Source: Trinickia terrae (lineage in GTDB: Bacteria > Pseudomonadota > Gammaproteobacteria > Burkholderiales > Burkholderiaceae). Taken from it: DNA of 64,000 bases. The stretch covers positions 1 through 64,000 of the forward strand of contig NZ_SWJE01000022.1 in NCBI RefSeq assembly GCF_005144415.1, given 5' to 3'. Below the pieces are notes generated by a model that was given only the letters and a program-made list of their open reading frames with translations, had not been told where the DNA came from and searched no databases. Of the stretch, positions 1 to 9,523 are shown one piece after another; within the stretch, counting starts at the first letter, position 1, and each line of letters starts with the position of its first letter. A program made the translations under genes and the position numbers.

Positions 1-24
1 GATCAGCAGATTCCATCAGGGACA

Positions 25-260
25 GAGGCGTTGCTGTCGCCTCCTCAACAGTCCGGATGTATGGCCGCAATCTCAATCCCATCTGCCGATCGTTCGCGAA
101 GGCCTTGCAAAACGGGGGCGTCCATGTATGGGAGAGGATCGCTCAGGCTACCTGAGCGCCCCTATCCCGTTTACGGATTTTTTATATGCCCCCGGCGAGC
201 TTTGACCAGCCCTTTACGTCCGTTGGCATAACGTTCCGGTTGTCCAAAATCCGTAAATGG
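25..260 (+). promoter_or_regulatory. kdp upstream region with hairpins, inverted repeat and possible KdpE site
   Basis: No convincing gene lies in the first 270 bases. A perfect 8-bp hairpin sits at 140-158 (arms CGCTCAGG / CCTGAGCG) and a weaker one at 25-43. The 15 bases at 167-181 (CCGTTTACGGATTTT) recur inverted at 246-260 with one mismatch, and the second arm runs into the GGAGA Shine-Dalgarno sequence of the first kdp ORF at 271. The T-rich stretch 176-186 resembles the T-rich KdpE operator of E. coli. TTGACC at 202 with CATAAC at 227 is a poor but possible promoter (19-bp spacer). KdpE control is inferred from the operon; the operator is a guess. Confidence 0.4.
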
Positions 261-270
261 AGAACACAAA

Positions 271-384
271 ATGGATGTGGTGTACGTCGGCGGTCTGGTG
301 CTTTTTGCAGCGCTGACCTTTGCGTTGATTGCCGGCTGCGACAAGCTGTTCCAGTCGCGGCGCGGCCAAGGGGAACGGCCATGA
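271..384 (+). CDS. Small single-span membrane protein preceding kdpF
   Basis: This 37-residue ORF (MDVVYVGGLVLF...) starts at an ATG 7 bases after GGAGA. Its stop overlaps the kdpF start (ATGA), which suggests translational coupling. Residues 4-22 form one hydrophobic helix ending in GCDKL, followed by a basic tail (FQSRRGQGERP). Similar short proteins recur directly upstream of kdpF in other proteobacteria, usually as unnamed kdp-associated peptides. It is probably an extra small component or stabiliser of the Kdp pump, but no function is established. The coupling and clean composition argue that it is a real gene. Confidence 0.7.
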   Translation: MDVVYVGGLVLFAALTFALIAGCDKLFQSRRGQGERP

Positions 385-473
385 ACTGGATGCTCTGGTT
401 GGCGGGGGCGGCCACGGCGCTCTTGTTTGTCTATCTCGTGTATGCACTTCTCTATGCGGAGGATATTGAATGA
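381..473 (+). CDS. kdpF: K+-transporting ATPase subunit F
   Basis: This 30-residue peptide is almost entirely one transmembrane helix (WLAGAATALLFVYLVYALLYAE). Its size and position directly before kdpA are those of KdpF, the small subunit that stabilises the KdpABC complex in the inner membrane. The start overlaps the stop of the preceding ORF, and the stop overlaps the kdpA start (ATGA at 470), so all three are probably translationally coupled. Identification rests on position and single-helix architecture, because KdpF has little sequence signature. Confidence 0.85.
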   Translation: MNWMLWLAGAATALLFVYLVYALLYAEDIE

Positions 474-2275
474 ACGCGAACAATATCCTTCAATCGGCGC
501 TTTATATCGTCGTCCTGCTCGCATGCGCGGTGCCGGTGTCGAAGTACCTCACGCGCGTCATGGACGGCACTTCGGGCGTCGTGCGCCTCTTCGGTCCGCT
601 CGAACGCGTGCTGTACCGCGTCGCGGGCGTCGATCCGCAGGCGGAGATGAGCTGGAAGCACTACGCGATCGTGACGATCGCGTTCAACGTGTTCGGCACG
701 GTGTTCCTCTATTTGCTGTTGCGCGTGCAGGCCTTCCTGCCGGGCAATCCCCAGCAGTTCTCCGCGATGACGGTCGACGGTGCGTTCAACACGGCGGTCA
801 GCTTCGTCACCAACACGAACTGGCAGGACTACACGCCTGAACAGGCGGTGAGCTATCTGACGCAGATGCTCGGCTTCACCGTGCAGAACTTCTTGTCGGC
901 GGCGACCGGCATCGTCGTCGTGATTGCGCTGATCCGCGGCTTTGCGCGCCATACGGCGAAGACGATCGGCAACTTCTGGGTCGACCTCACGCGGGTCACG
1001 CTGTACGTGCTGATCCCGATGTCGGCGATTATTGCCGCGCTCTTGATGAGCCAGGGCGTGATCCAGAACTTCAAGGCTTACGAGGACGTCCCGGTCCTGC
1101 AGCAGACCACCTACAGCGCGCCGAAGACCGACGCGCAGGGCAACCCGGTCAAGGACGCCAAGGGCAACCCGGTGATGGCCGACACGCAAGTGACGAAGCA
1201 GACCATCGCGATGGGGCCGGTCGCGTCGCAAGAAGCGATCAAGATGCTCGGCACCAACGGCGGCGGCTTCTTCAATGCGAACTCGGCGCATCCGTATGAG
1301 AACCCGACGCCGTTCTCTAACTTCCTGCAGATTCTCGCGATTCTGATCATCCCGGCCTCGCTGTGCCTCGTGTTCGGCAACATGGTGCTCGATCGCAAGC
1401 AAGGCGTCGCGGTGCTCGCGGTGATGACGATCGCGTTCTCCGTCTGCGTGGTGGGCGAGATCAACGCGGAGCAGTCGGGCAACCCGGTGTTCGCGTCGCT
1501 GAACGTCGACCAGTCGGCTGGCGCGCTGCAGGCGGGCGGCAACATGGAAGGCAAGGAAACGCGCTTCAGCATCGCGCAGTCGGGCATCTTCACGGTCGCG
1601 ACCACGGCGGCATCGTGCGGCGCCGTCGACAACACGCACGACTCGCTGACGCCGCTCGGCGGCCTGATCCCGATGCTCCTGATCCAGCTCGGCGAAGTGA
1701 TCTTCGGCGGCGTCGGCTCCGGCATGTACGGGATGCTCGTGTTCGCGCTCCTGGCGGTGTTCGTCGCGGGCCTGATGATCGGCCGCACGCCCGAATACGT
1801 CGGCAAGAAGATCGAATCGTACGAGATGAAGATGGTGTCGATCGTGATTCTGCTCACGCCGCTGCTCGTGCTCGTGTTGACCTCGATCGCGGTGCTCACC
1901 GATGCCGGCAAGGCCGGCATCGCCAACCCGGGCGCGCATGGGTTCTCCGAAATTCTCTATGCGTTCAGCTCGGCGGCGAACAACAACGGCAGCGCGTTCG
2001 CGGGCTTGTCCGTCAATACGCCGTTCTACAACTGGCTGACGGGCATCGCGATGTGGTTCGGCCGTTTCGGCACGATCGTGCCGGTGCTGGCGATCGCGGG
2101 TTCGCTCGCGTCGAAGAAGCGCATTGCGGCGACGAGCGGCACGATGCCCACGCATGGGCCGCTCTTCGTGGTGCTGCTGCTCGGTACGGTTCTGCTCGTC
2201 GGCGCGCTGACTTATGTGCCTGCGCTGGCGCTCGGCCCGGGTATCGAACATCTGCTGATGATGTCGAACCACTAA
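470..2275 (+). CDS. kdpA: K+-transporting ATPase, K+-binding subunit A
   Basis: This 601-residue polytopic membrane protein is the K+ channel-like subunit of the KdpFABC pump. The selectivity-filter loops of the family are visible: TNTNW at residues 114-118, GTNGGGFFN near 261, the SCGAVDN loop in the middle, and NNNGSAF near 504. Family proteins are about 560-600 residues, so it is full length. A hydrophilic stretch near residues 215-245 is longer than in E. coli. It overlaps kdpF by 4 bases and is followed 36 bases later by kdpB. Expression is expected under K+ limitation or osmotic stress via KdpDE. Confidence 0.97.
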   Translation: MNANNILQSALYIVVLLACAVPVSKYLTRVMDGTSGVVRLFGPLERVLYRVAGVDPQAEMSWKHYAIVTIAFNVFGTVFLYLLLRVQAFLPGNPQQFSAMTVDGAFNTAVSFVTNTNWQDYTPEQAVSYLTQMLGFTVQNFLSAATGIVVVIALIRGFARHTAKTIGNFWVDLTRVTLYVLIPMSAIIAALLMSQGVIQNFKAYEDVPVLQQTTYSAPKTDAQGNPVKDAKGNPVMADTQVTKQTIAMGPVASQEAIKMLGTNGGGFFNANSAHPYENPTPFSNFLQILAILIIPASLCLVFGNMVLDRKQGVAVLAVMTIAFSVCVVGEINAEQSGNPVFASLNVDQSAGALQAGGNMEGKETRFSIAQSGIFTVATTAASCGAVDNTHDSLTPLGGLIPMLLIQLGEVIFGGVGSGMYGMLVFALLAVFVAGLMIGRTPEYVGKKIESYEMKMVSIVILLTPLLVLVLTSIAVLTDAGKAGIANPGAHGFSEILYAFSSAANNNGSAFAGLSVNTPFYNWLTGIAMWFGRFGTIVPVLAIAGSLASKKRIAATSGTMPTHGPLFVVLLLGTVLLVGALTYVPALALGPGIEHLLMMSNH

Positions 2276-2311
2276 CCCAGGGTCACGAAAAAAGAGCATT
2301 AGAGGATTCCA

Positions 2312-4396
2312 ATGACTCAACATTCTGCAACACGGTCGATGTTCGATCCGGCGCTCGTGCGTCCGGCGATCGTGGATTCATTCAAGAAACTGACGCCGCG
2401 TCACCAGTTGCGTAACCCGGTGATGTTCTGCGTCTACGTCGGCAGCGTTCTGGCGACGATTCTGTGGTTCGCGGCGCTCGCGGGCCAGGCCGAAGCGCCC
2501 GCGGGCTTCATCCTCGCGATCGCGCTGTGGCTCTGGTTCACGGTGCTGTTCGCGAACTTCGCCGAGGCGCTCGCCGAAGGCCGCTCGAAGGCGCAGGCTG
2601 CGTCGTTGAAGAGCGCGAAGCGCGACGTGACGGCGAAGAAGCTCAACGAGCCGCATCCGAAGGCGCCGATCCGCGTTATCTCGGCGACCGAGCTGCGCAA
2701 GGGCGACATCGTGCTCGTCGAAGCGGGCGACACGATTCCGGCCGACGGCGAAGTGGTCGATGGCGTCGCCTCGGTCGACGAATCGGCGATCACGGGCGAA
2801 TCCGCGCCGGTGATCCGCGAATCGGGCGGCGATTTCTCGTCGGTGACGGGCGGCACCCGCGTGCTGTCGGACTGGATCGTCGTGAAGGTCACGGTGAACC
2901 CGGGCGAGGCGTTCCTCGACCGCATGATCGCGATGGTCGAAGGCGCGAAGCGCCAGAAGACGCCGAACGAGATCGCGCTGACCATCCTGCTCGTCGCGCT
3001 GACGATCGTGCTCTTGCTCGCGACCGCGACGCTGCTGCCGTTCTCGATGTTCTCGGTGGAAGCCGCGAAGGCAGGGCATGTGGTGACGATCACCGCGCTC
3101 GTGGCGCTGCTCGTGTGCCTGATTCCGACGACGATCGGTGGTCTCTTGTCCGCAATCGGCGTGGCCGGCATGAGCCGCATGATGCAGGCGAACGTGATCG
3201 CGACTTCGGGCCGCGCGGTCGAAGCCGCGGGCGACGTCGACGTGCTGCTGCTCGACAAGACCGGCACGATCACGCTCGGCAACCGCCAGGCGTCGACCTT
3301 CGTGCCCGCCCCGGGCGTGACCGAGGAAGCACTCGCCGATGCCGCGCAACTGTCTTCGCTGGCCGACGAGACGCCGGAAGGCCGCAGCATCGTCGTGCTG
3401 GCGAAGCAGCGCTTCAACATTCGCCAGCGCGACATGGCCTCGCTGCACGCGGAGTTCATCGGCTTCTCGGCGCAGACACGCATGAGCGGCGTCGACCTGC
3501 CCGGCCGCGAGATCCGCAAGGGCGCGGCCGATGCGATCAAGACCTACGTCGAAGCCAACGGCGGCCGCGTGCCGAGCGAAGTGACGAGCGCGGTCGCCGA
3601 CGTCGCGCGGCGCGGCAGCACGCCGCTCGTGGTGGCGGAGAAGGGCGAAGGCGCGGCGCGCGTGCTCGGCGTGATCGAGCTGAAGGACATCGTCAAGGGC
3701 GGCATCAAGGAGCGCTTCGCCGAGCTGCGCAAGATGGGCATCAAGACCGTGATGGTGACGGGCGACAACCGCCTGACCGCCGCCGCGATCGCGGCCGAAG
3801 CGGGCGTCGACGACTTCCTCGCCGAGGCCACGCCGGAGGCCAAGCTCAAGACCATCCGCGCGCACCAGGCCGAAGGGCGGCTCGTGGCGATGACCGGCGA
3901 CGGCACCAACGACGCCCCGGCGCTCGCGCAAGCCGACGTCGCGGTGGCGATGAACACCGGCACGCAGGCGGCGAAGGAAGCGGGCAACATGGTCGACCTC
4001 GACTCGAACCCGACCAAGCTGATCGAGATCGTCGAGATCGGCAAGCAGATGCTGATGACGCGCGGCTCGCTGACGACCTTCTCGATCGCCAACGACGTCG
4101 CGAAGTACTTCGCGATCATCCCGGCGGCGTTCGCGACGACCTACCCGCAGCTGCGCGTGCTCGACATCATGCATTTGACGTCGCCGTCGTCGGCGATCCT
4201 GTCGGCGGTGATCTTCAATGCGCTGATCATCGTGGCGCTGATCCCGCTCGCGCTGAAGGGCGTGAAGTACCGTCCGCTCGGCGCCGCGTCGCTGCTGCGC
4301 CGCAATCTGCTGGTCTACGGCCTTGGCGGCATCCTGCTGCCGTTCCCGTTCATCAAGCTGATCGACATGGTCCTGACGGCGTTCGGCTGGGCCTGA
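2312..4396 (+). CDS. kdpB: K+-transporting P-type ATPase, catalytic subunit B
   Basis: This 694-residue P-type ATPase subunit hydrolyses ATP to drive K+ import with KdpA. Visible P-type signatures are the TGES actuator loop near residue 162, DKTGT with the phosphorylated aspartate at about residue 315, and the GDGTNDAP hinge near 529-536. The conserved C-terminal membrane segment contains [17 protein letters not shown]. Length is typical for KdpB. An AGAGGA Shine-Dalgarno sequence precedes the ATG. It lies between kdpA and kdpC in one operon. Confidence 0.98.
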   Translation: MTQHSATRSMFDPALVRPAIVDSFKKLTPRHQLRNPVMFCVYVGSVLATILWFAALAGQAEAPAGFILAIALWLWFTVLFANFAEALAEGRSKAQAASLKSAKRDVTAKKLNEPHPKAPIRVISATELRKGDIVLVEAGDTIPADGEVVDGVASVDESAITGESAPVIRESGGDFSSVTGGTRVLSDWIVVKVTVNPGEAFLDRMIAMVEGAKRQKTPNEIALTILLVALTIVLLLATATLLPFSMFSVEAAKAGHVVTITALVALLVCLIPTTIGGLLSAIGVAGMSRMMQANVIATSGRAVEAAGDVDVLLLDKTGTITLGNRQASTFVPAPGVTEEALADAAQLSSLADETPEGRSIVVLAKQRFNIRQRDMASLHAEFIGFSAQTRMSGVDLPGREIRKGAADAIKTYVEANGGRVPSEVTSAVADVARRGSTPLVVAEKGEGAARVLGVIELKDIVKGGIKERFAELRKMGIKTVMVTGDNRLTAAAIAAEAGVDDFLAEATPEAKLKTIRAHQAEGRLVAMTGDGTNDAPALAQADVAVAMNTGTQAAKEAGNMVDLDSNPTKLIEIVEIGKQMLMTRGSLTTFSIANDVAKYFAIIPAAFATTYPQLRVLDIMHLTSPSSAILSAVIFNALIIVALIPLALKGVKYRPLGAASLLRRNLLVYGLGGILLPFPFIKLIDMVLTAFGWA

Positions 4397-4421
4397 ACGG
4401 CATAGTTTGAGGAAGACAATC

Positions 4422-5000
4422 ATGAAGACATTGTTCCGTCCGCTGATCGTGATCTTCGCGGTGCTCGCCGCGATCACCGGACTCGCTTATCCCGCCGTGA
4501 TGACCGTGATCGGGCAGACCGTGTTCGCGAAGCAGGCGAACGGCAGCCTCATCGAGAAGGACGGCAAGGTGGTCGGCTCGTCGCTGATGGGCCAGCAGTT
4601 CGACGCGCCGCAGTACTTCTGGGGGCGTCTGTCGGCCACGACGCCGATGCCGTACAACCCGCTGAACTCGGGCGGCTCGAACACGGGCCCGACCAACCCG
4701 GCGCTCGCCGATGAGGTCAAGGGCCGCATCGCCGCGCTGAAGGCGGCGGGCACCGACGTGAGCAAGCCGGCGCCGGTCGATCTCGTGACGTCCTCGGGCA
4801 GCGGCCTCGATCCGGAGATCAGTCCGGCGGCGGCGCAGTACCAAGTCGCGCGTGTCGCGAAGGCGCGCAACATGTCCGAAGCCGACGTGGCCGCGCTCGT
4901 CGACAAGTTCACGCAGGGCCGCCAGCTCGGCGTGCTCGGCGAGCCGCGCGTGAACGTGCTCGAGCTGAACCTCGCGCTCGACGAAGCCAAGCGCGGCTGA
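4422..5000 (+). CDS. kdpC: K+-transporting ATPase subunit C
   Basis: This 192-residue protein has one N-terminal transmembrane helix (residues about 8-28) and a periplasmic domain containing the family motif [14 protein letters not shown]. KdpC stabilises nucleotide binding by KdpB and completes the KdpFABC pump. I chose the ATG at 4422, with a GAGGA Shine-Dalgarno sequence 8 bases upstream, over an in-frame TTG at 4407. A hairpin with a T-run follows at 5023-5050, so kdpDE may be partly uncoupled from kdpFABC transcription. Confidence 0.96.
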   Translation: MKTLFRPLIVIFAVLAAITGLAYPAVMTVIGQTVFAKQANGSLIEKDGKVVGSSLMGQQFDAPQYFWGRLSATTPMPYNPLNSGGSNTGPTNPALADEVKGRIAALKAAGTDVSKPAPVDLVTSSGSGLDPEISPAAAQYQVARVAKARNMSEADVAALVDKFTQGRQLGVLGEPRVNVLELNLALDEAKRG

Positions 5001-5022
5001 ACCCGCTTCGCGAGAGAAGGCG

Positions 5023-5050
5023 GCGCTGCCCACGGGCGGCGTCGCTTTTT
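5023..5050 (+). terminator. Terminator-like hairpin between kdpC and kdpD
   Basis: A GC-rich stem at 5023-5031 pairs with 5034-5042, allowing two G-T wobbles and a short loop, and is followed shortly by five T residues (5046-5050). The position directly after kdpC suggests full or partial termination of the structural-gene transcript before the regulatory genes. Confidence 0.55.
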
Positions 5051-5106
5051 GCCATTTGTAAGCGTTACGAACACAATAACGACATCGCCTGCACGAGCCC
5101 ACACGC

Positions 5107-7947
5107 ATGAACCGACCCAATCCCGATGAACTGCTCGACAAGCTCCAGCGCGACGAGGAAAAGCGCCAGCGCGGCAAGCTGAAGATCTTCTTCGGTGCGT
5201 CCGCGGGCGTGGGCAAGACCTACGCGATGCTGCAGGCGGCGCGCCGTCGCAAGGACGAAGGCGTGGACATCGTCGTCGGCATCGTCGAGACGCACAAACG
5301 CGAGGAGACCGCCGCGCTGCTCGAAGGGCTCGACGTGCTGCCGCTCCAGCAGATCGAGTACCGCGGCCGCACCATCGGCGAGTTCGACCTCGATGCGGCG
5401 CTCGCCAGAAAGCCGCAGCTGATTCTCGTCGACGAGCTCGCGCACTCGAACGTGCAGGGCGCACGGCATCTCAAGCGCTGGCAGGACGTGCACGAATTGC
5501 TCGACGCGGGCATCGACGTCTACACGACCGTCAACGTCCAGCACCTCGAGAGCCTCAACGACGTGGTGGGGCAGATCACCGGCATCCGCGTCTGGGAGAC
5601 CGTGCCCGACCGCGTGTTCGACATGGCCGATGAAGTCACGCTCGTCGATTTGCCCGCCGAGGAGCTGCTCGACCGGATGCGCGAAGGCAAGGTCTACATG
5701 GCGCAGCAGGCTGAGCGGGCGGTGCGCAACTTCTTCCGCAAGGGCAACTTGATCGCGCTGCGCGAGCTGGCGCTGCGGCGCACGGCCGACCGTGTCGACG
5801 CGCAGATGCGCGAGTACCGCGCCGACCGCTCGATCCAGCGCATCTGGCAGGCGCGCGAGCGGCTGCTCGCCTGCGTCGGCCCCGGCGAGGAGGCGCCCGC
5901 GCTGGTGCGCGCGGCGGCGCGCCTGGCCGCGAGCCTGAAGGCGGACTGGATCGCTGTCTATGTCGAAACGCCGAAGCTGCAGAAACTGCCCGACAAGATC
6001 CGCGAGCGCACCTTGAACGCACTGAAGCTCGCCGCCGAGCTCGGCGCCGAGACCGCGACGCTCGCCGGCAACGACGCCGTCGCCGCGCTGGTCGGCTATG
6101 CGCGCGTGCGCAACGTCTCGAAGCTGGTCGCGGGCGGCTCGTCGCGCGTCGGCTTCAACCGCTGGCTCAAGCGTCCGATGGGCGAGAAGATCGCCGAGCA
6201 GGCGGGCGACCTCGACGTCACGCTGATCCGCGCCTTCGCCGAACGCGAGACGCGCGAGCAGGGCAGTACGCTCGACGCCGCGACGCGCGCTTGGCGCGAC
6301 GCCCTGGCGGCCGGCGGCGAGCGCAGATCGCCGCCGCGCATGTACGCGTACGCGGCGGCGATCTGCGCCGCGATCACGGCGCTCTCGAGCCAGCTGCACG
6401 ATCACATCGACCTGACCAACCTCGTCATGCTGTACCTGCTCGGCGTCGTGTTCGCGGCGGTGAAGCTGGGGCGCGGGCCGGGCGTCGTGCTGTCGTTCTT
6501 GTCGGTGGCGGCGTTCGACTTTTTCTTCGTGCCGCCGCGCATGTCGTTCTCGGTCTCCGACACGCAATACGTGCTGACCTTCTTCGGCATGCTGCTGACC
6601 TCGCTCGTGATCAGCCACCTGACCTCGAGCTTCCGCCGCGAGGCGTCCGTCGCGCGGCGCCGCGAGCGGCGCACCGGCGCGATGTACGCGATGGCGCGCG
6701 AGCTGGCCGCGGCGCTCACGACGGAGCAGATCGTCGAGATCGGCAGCCGCCACATGAGCGAGGTGTTCCGCGCGCGCGTCGCGATGCTGCTGCCCGACAG
6801 CGCCGACAAGGTGAAGCAGAAGGTCGAGGACCCGGACGAGAAGATCACGCTGCAAGGCAGCGAGCTCGACATCGACGTCGGCCAGTGGGTCTACGACCAG
6901 CAAAAGCCCGCGGGCCGCGGCACCGATACGCTGCCTGCCGCGCAGGCGCTGTATTTGCCGTTGAAGGCGCCGATGCGCACGCGTGGCGTGCTCGCCGTCA
7001 TGATGCAGGACATGGGCGAGCTCGAAGTGCCCGAGCAGCAGCGCATGCTCGATACGTTCGCCGCGCAGATCGCCCTCGCGCTCGAGCGCGTCCACTACGT
7101 CGAGATCGCGCGCGACGCGCTCGTGAACATGGAGTCCGAACGGCTGCGCAACTCGCTGTTGTCGGCGATCTCGCACGACCTGCGCACACCGCTGACGTCG
7201 ATCGTCGGCTTCTCGTCGATGCTTGCGCAAAGCCGCGAAGCGAACGCCGCGCCGCAGCCGGGCGACGACCTCGTCGAGGCGATCCACGAGGAAGCGCTGC
7301 GCATGACGGGCATCGTCACGAACCTGCTCGACATGGCCCGCCTCCAGTCGAGCGGCCTGCAGCTGAACCGCCAATGGTCGCTGCTCGAGGAGACGGTCGG
7401 CGCGGCGCTGGGCGCTTGCAAGCGCGTGCTCGCGCAGCATCCGGCGCAGGTGAAGCTGCCGCCCGATCTGCCGCTGCTGCAGCTCGACGTGGTGCTGATG
7501 GAGCGGCTTTTCGCCAATCTGTTCGAGAACGCCGCGAAGTACACGCCCGCCGGCACGCCGCTTCTGATCGGCGCCGAGCGCATTGAAGAGGACGGCAAGC
7601 CGTTCGTGCGCGTCACGATCGACGACAACGGCCCCGGCCTGCCGCCCGGCATGGAAGCGCGCGTATTCGAGAAGTTCACGCGTGGCGAGAAGGAATCGGC
7701 CAAGCCGGGCATCGGGCTGGGCCTCGCGATCTGCCGGGCGATCGTCGACGCGCACGGCGGCACGATCGGCGCGTTCAACCGCACCGCGGGCGACGGCAGC
7801 GTGGCCGGTGCGCGTTTCTGGTTTACGCTGCCGGTCGAAACGCCGCCGCCCGAGCCCGATACCGGGGAGTCACCGGAATCCGCCGAACCTGCCGCGGCAG
7901 CCGGTCTCGCTCATTCCTCCGACAACAACCCGAACCGCCAGCCATGA
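5107..7947 (+). CDS. kdpD: Osmosensitive K+ channel sensor histidine kinase
   Basis: This 946-residue sensor kinase controls kdp transcription. The N-terminal KdpD domain carries the Walker A motif GASAGVGKT (residues 30-38), then a universal-stress-type region to about 400. Four transmembrane helices lie near 415-500, followed by a GAF-type linker. The HisKA segment SHDLRTPLTS has its phosphorylated histidine at about residue 690, with the ATPase N box (NLFENAAKY) and GLGLAI after it. The C-terminal tail beyond about 915 is Pro/Glu/Ala-rich and probably dispensable. The stop overlaps the kdpE start (ATGA). Confidence 0.97.
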   Translation: MNRPNPDELLDKLQRDEEKRQRGKLKIFFGASAGVGKTYAMLQAARRRKDEGVDIVVGIVETHKREETAALLEGLDVLPLQQIEYRGRTIGEFDLDAALARKPQLILVDELAHSNVQGARHLKRWQDVHELLDAGIDVYTTVNVQHLESLNDVVGQITGIRVWETVPDRVFDMADEVTLVDLPAEELLDRMREGKVYMAQQAERAVRNFFRKGNLIALRELALRRTADRVDAQMREYRADRSIQRIWQARERLLACVGPGEEAPALVRAAARLAASLKADWIAVYVETPKLQKLPDKIRERTLNALKLAAELGAETATLAGNDAVAALVGYARVRNVSKLVAGGSSRVGFNRWLKRPMGEKIAEQAGDLDVTLIRAFAERETREQGSTLDAATRAWRDALAAGGERRSPPRMYAYAAAICAAITALSSQLHDHIDLTNLVMLYLLGVVFAAVKLGRGPGVVLSFLSVAAFDFFFVPPRMSFSVSDTQYVLTFFGMLLTSLVISHLTSSFRREASVARRRERRTGAMYAMARELAAALTTEQIVEIGSRHMSEVFRARVAMLLPDSADKVKQKVEDPDEKITLQGSELDIDVGQWVYDQQKPAGRGTDTLPAAQALYLPLKAPMRTRGVLAVMMQDMGELEVPEQQRMLDTFAAQIALALERVHYVEIARDALVNMESERLRNSLLSAISHDLRTPLTSIVGFSSMLAQSREANAAPQPGDDLVEAIHEEALRMTGIVTNLLDMARLQSSGLQLNRQWSLLEETVGAALGACKRVLAQHPAQVKLPPDLPLLQLDVVLMERLFANLFENAAKYTPAGTPLLIGAERIEEDGKPFVRVTIDDNGPGLPPGMEARVFEKFTRGEKESAKPGIGLGLAICRAIVDAHGGTIGAFNRTAGDGSVAGARFWFTLPVETPPPEPDTGESPESAEPAAAAGLAHSSDNNPNRQP

Positions 7948-8642
7948 GTGAGCCGACCGTCACCGTTGTCCTGATCGAGGATGAAAAGCAGATTCGCCGC
8001 TTCGTGCGCGCCTCGCTCGAAACCGAGGGAATCGCCGTCTTCGACGCCGAAACCGGCAAGCAGGGGCTCGTCGAAGCGGCGACGCGCAAGCCCGATCTCG
8101 TGATCGTCGATCTGGGCCTGCCCGATACCGACGGGCTCGACGTGATCCGCGAACTGCGCGGCTGGTCCGAGATGCCGGTGATCGTGCTGTCGGCGCGCAC
8201 CCAGGAGACGGAGAAGGTCGCCGCGCTCGACGCCGGCGCCGACGACTACCTGACCAAGCCGTTCGGCGTCTCCGAGCTGCTCGCGCGGATCCGCGCGCAT
8301 CTGCGCCGCCGCAACCAGGGCGGCGCGAGCGAGTCGCCGCAAGTGCGCTTCGGCAACGTGTCGGTCGATCTCGCGCTGCGCCAGGTCTGGCGCAACGGCG
8401 AGGCGGTCCACCTGACGCCGATCGAGTACCGGCTCCTCGCGACGCTCGTGCGGCACGCCGGCCGCGTGCTCACGCACCGGCAGCTGCTGCGCGACGTGTG
8501 GGGGCCGTCGCACGTGGAAAGCAACCACTATCTGCGGATCTACATGGCGCATCTGCGGCAGAAGCTCGAGACCGATCCTGCCCAGCCCGAGCACATCGTG
8601 ACGGAGACGGGCGTCGGCTACCGGCTGGTGGGCGCGGTCTGA
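7944..8642 (+). CDS. kdpE: OmpR-family response regulator of kdp
   Basis: This 232-residue response regulator pairs with KdpD and activates the kdp operon. The receiver domain shows the acidic pocket (IEDE, residues 11-14), the phospho-acceptor aspartate at 56 (VIVDLGLPD) and the conserved lysine in YLTKPF. The C-terminal half is an OmpR/PhoB winged helix with LTPIEYRLL and a VRGVGYRL-like ending (TGVGYRLVG). It overlaps kdpD by 4 bases and is full length. Confidence 0.97.
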   Translation: MSEPTVTVVLIEDEKQIRRFVRASLETEGIAVFDAETGKQGLVEAATRKPDLVIVDLGLPDTDGLDVIRELRGWSEMPVIVLSARTQETEKVAALDAGADDYLTKPFGVSELLARIRAHLRRRNQGGASESPQVRFGNVSVDLALRQVWRNGEAVHLTPIEYRLLATLVRHAGRVLTHRQLLRDVWGPSHVESNHYLRIYMAHLRQKLETDPAQPEHIVTETGVGYRLVGAV

Positions 8643-8672
8643 CCGGTTTCCCGGAGACTTTCCCGAGCCCGC

Positions 8673-8756
8673 GCCCGGCGAGCCGGGCGGCGGTTTTGCC
8701 GTCCGGGCGTTGCGTTCACGCGACGCATGCGGATGGCGAATCGGCGTGGCTATAAT
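8673..8756 (+). promoter_or_regulatory. Weak terminator after kdpE and TATAAT promoter element
   Basis: The 263-base gap after kdpE holds a strong GC hairpin (arms 8673-8680 and 8683-8690, then TTTT at 8695). This may end the kdp transcript. Further on, a perfect -10 hexamer TATAAT at 8751-8756 should serve the DUF4126 gene. The -35 at 8728 (TGCGGA) is poor. I see nothing else in this gap. Confidence 0.45.
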
Positions 8757-8905
8757 GAAGCCGATTCCATCTTGAAATAGTCCCGCGCATGGCTTGCGCG
8801 GGTGGCAGCGTCGCCGGCCCTGGCCTTGTCGAGCGTCGCGCTGAATGCTGCCGAAGCTGCCCGCCGCGCGAAGCCGGCAGCCGGCGGTTACGCAAGGAGG
8901 GGGCA

Positions 8906-9523
8906 ATGCTAGACGCACTTTCGCTCGGAGCCGGCCTGTCGTGGGCCAGCGGCCTGCGCCTCTACTTGACCGTTTTCCTCGCCGGCGTCCTGCAGCGCTT
9001 CGGCGTTATCCACCTCCCCGATACGCTGGCCGTCCTGTCGTCGCCCTGGGTGATCGGCGCGGCGGCCGTGCTGACCGTCGCCGAATTCCTTGCCGACAAG
9101 GTTCCCGCCTTCGATTCGCTCTGGGACGCGGTCCACACCTTCATCCGCATCCCGGCGGGCGCCTTGCTCGCGGCCGGCGCGCTCGGCCATGCCGATCCGG
9201 CGCTGTTGACCGTCGCCGCGCTCGCGGGCGGCACGCTGGCCGGCTCCGCGCATCTGGCGAAGGCAGGCACGCGCGCGCTGATCAATTTGTCGCCGGAGCC
9301 CTTCTCGAACTGGGTCGCCTCGTCGGCCGAGGACGGGCTCGTGTTCGTCGGGCTCGCGCTCGCGCTGCTCGTGCCGGTGCTGTTCCTCGCGCTGATGGCG
9401 GGCTTCCTGCTGTTCGCGAGCTGGGTGCTGCCGCGGCTGTGGCGCGGCGTGCAGGGCGGTTTTCGCGGCATGGCGACGCATATGGTCTCCCGGCTCGGCT
9501 CGTTCGGGAGCAAGCACGATTGA
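8906..9523 (+). CDS. DUF4126 family membrane protein
   Basis: This 205-residue protein has about five hydrophobic segments: an N-terminal SLGAGLSWASGLRLYLTVFLAG stretch, a central Ala/Gly-rich pair and a C-terminal LALALLVPVLFLALMAGFLLF helix. The conserved features fit the uncharacterised DUF4126 family of inner-membrane proteins. I chose the ATG at 8906 because a strong AAGGAGG lies 6 bases upstream; longer in-frame starts are unsupported. The stop overlaps the TTG start of the next gene, implying a two-gene unit. Function unknown. Confidence 0.8.
   Translation: MLDALSLGAGLSWASGLRLYLTVFLAGVLQRFGVIHLPDTLAVLSSPWVIGAAAVLTVAEFLADKVPAFDSLWDAVHTFIRIPAGALLAAGALGHADPALLTVAALAGGTLAGSAHLAKAGTRALINLSPEPFSNWVASSAEDGLVFVGLALALLVPVLFLALMAGFLLFASWVLPRLWRGVQGGFRGMATHMVSRLGSFGSKHD

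Noticed and set aside
31-231. Small plus-strand ORF of 66 codons before kdp
   Set aside because: Cys/Arg/Pro-rich with no motif and no ribosome-binding site; it spans the hairpins of the kdp upstream region.
452-2323. Antisense open frame of 623 codons opposite kdpA
   Set aside because: No motif, Arg/His/Glu-rich composition and complete overlap with kdpA.
5065-7755. Antisense open frame of 896 codons opposite kdpD
   Set aside because: A GC-frame shadow with no recognised domain.
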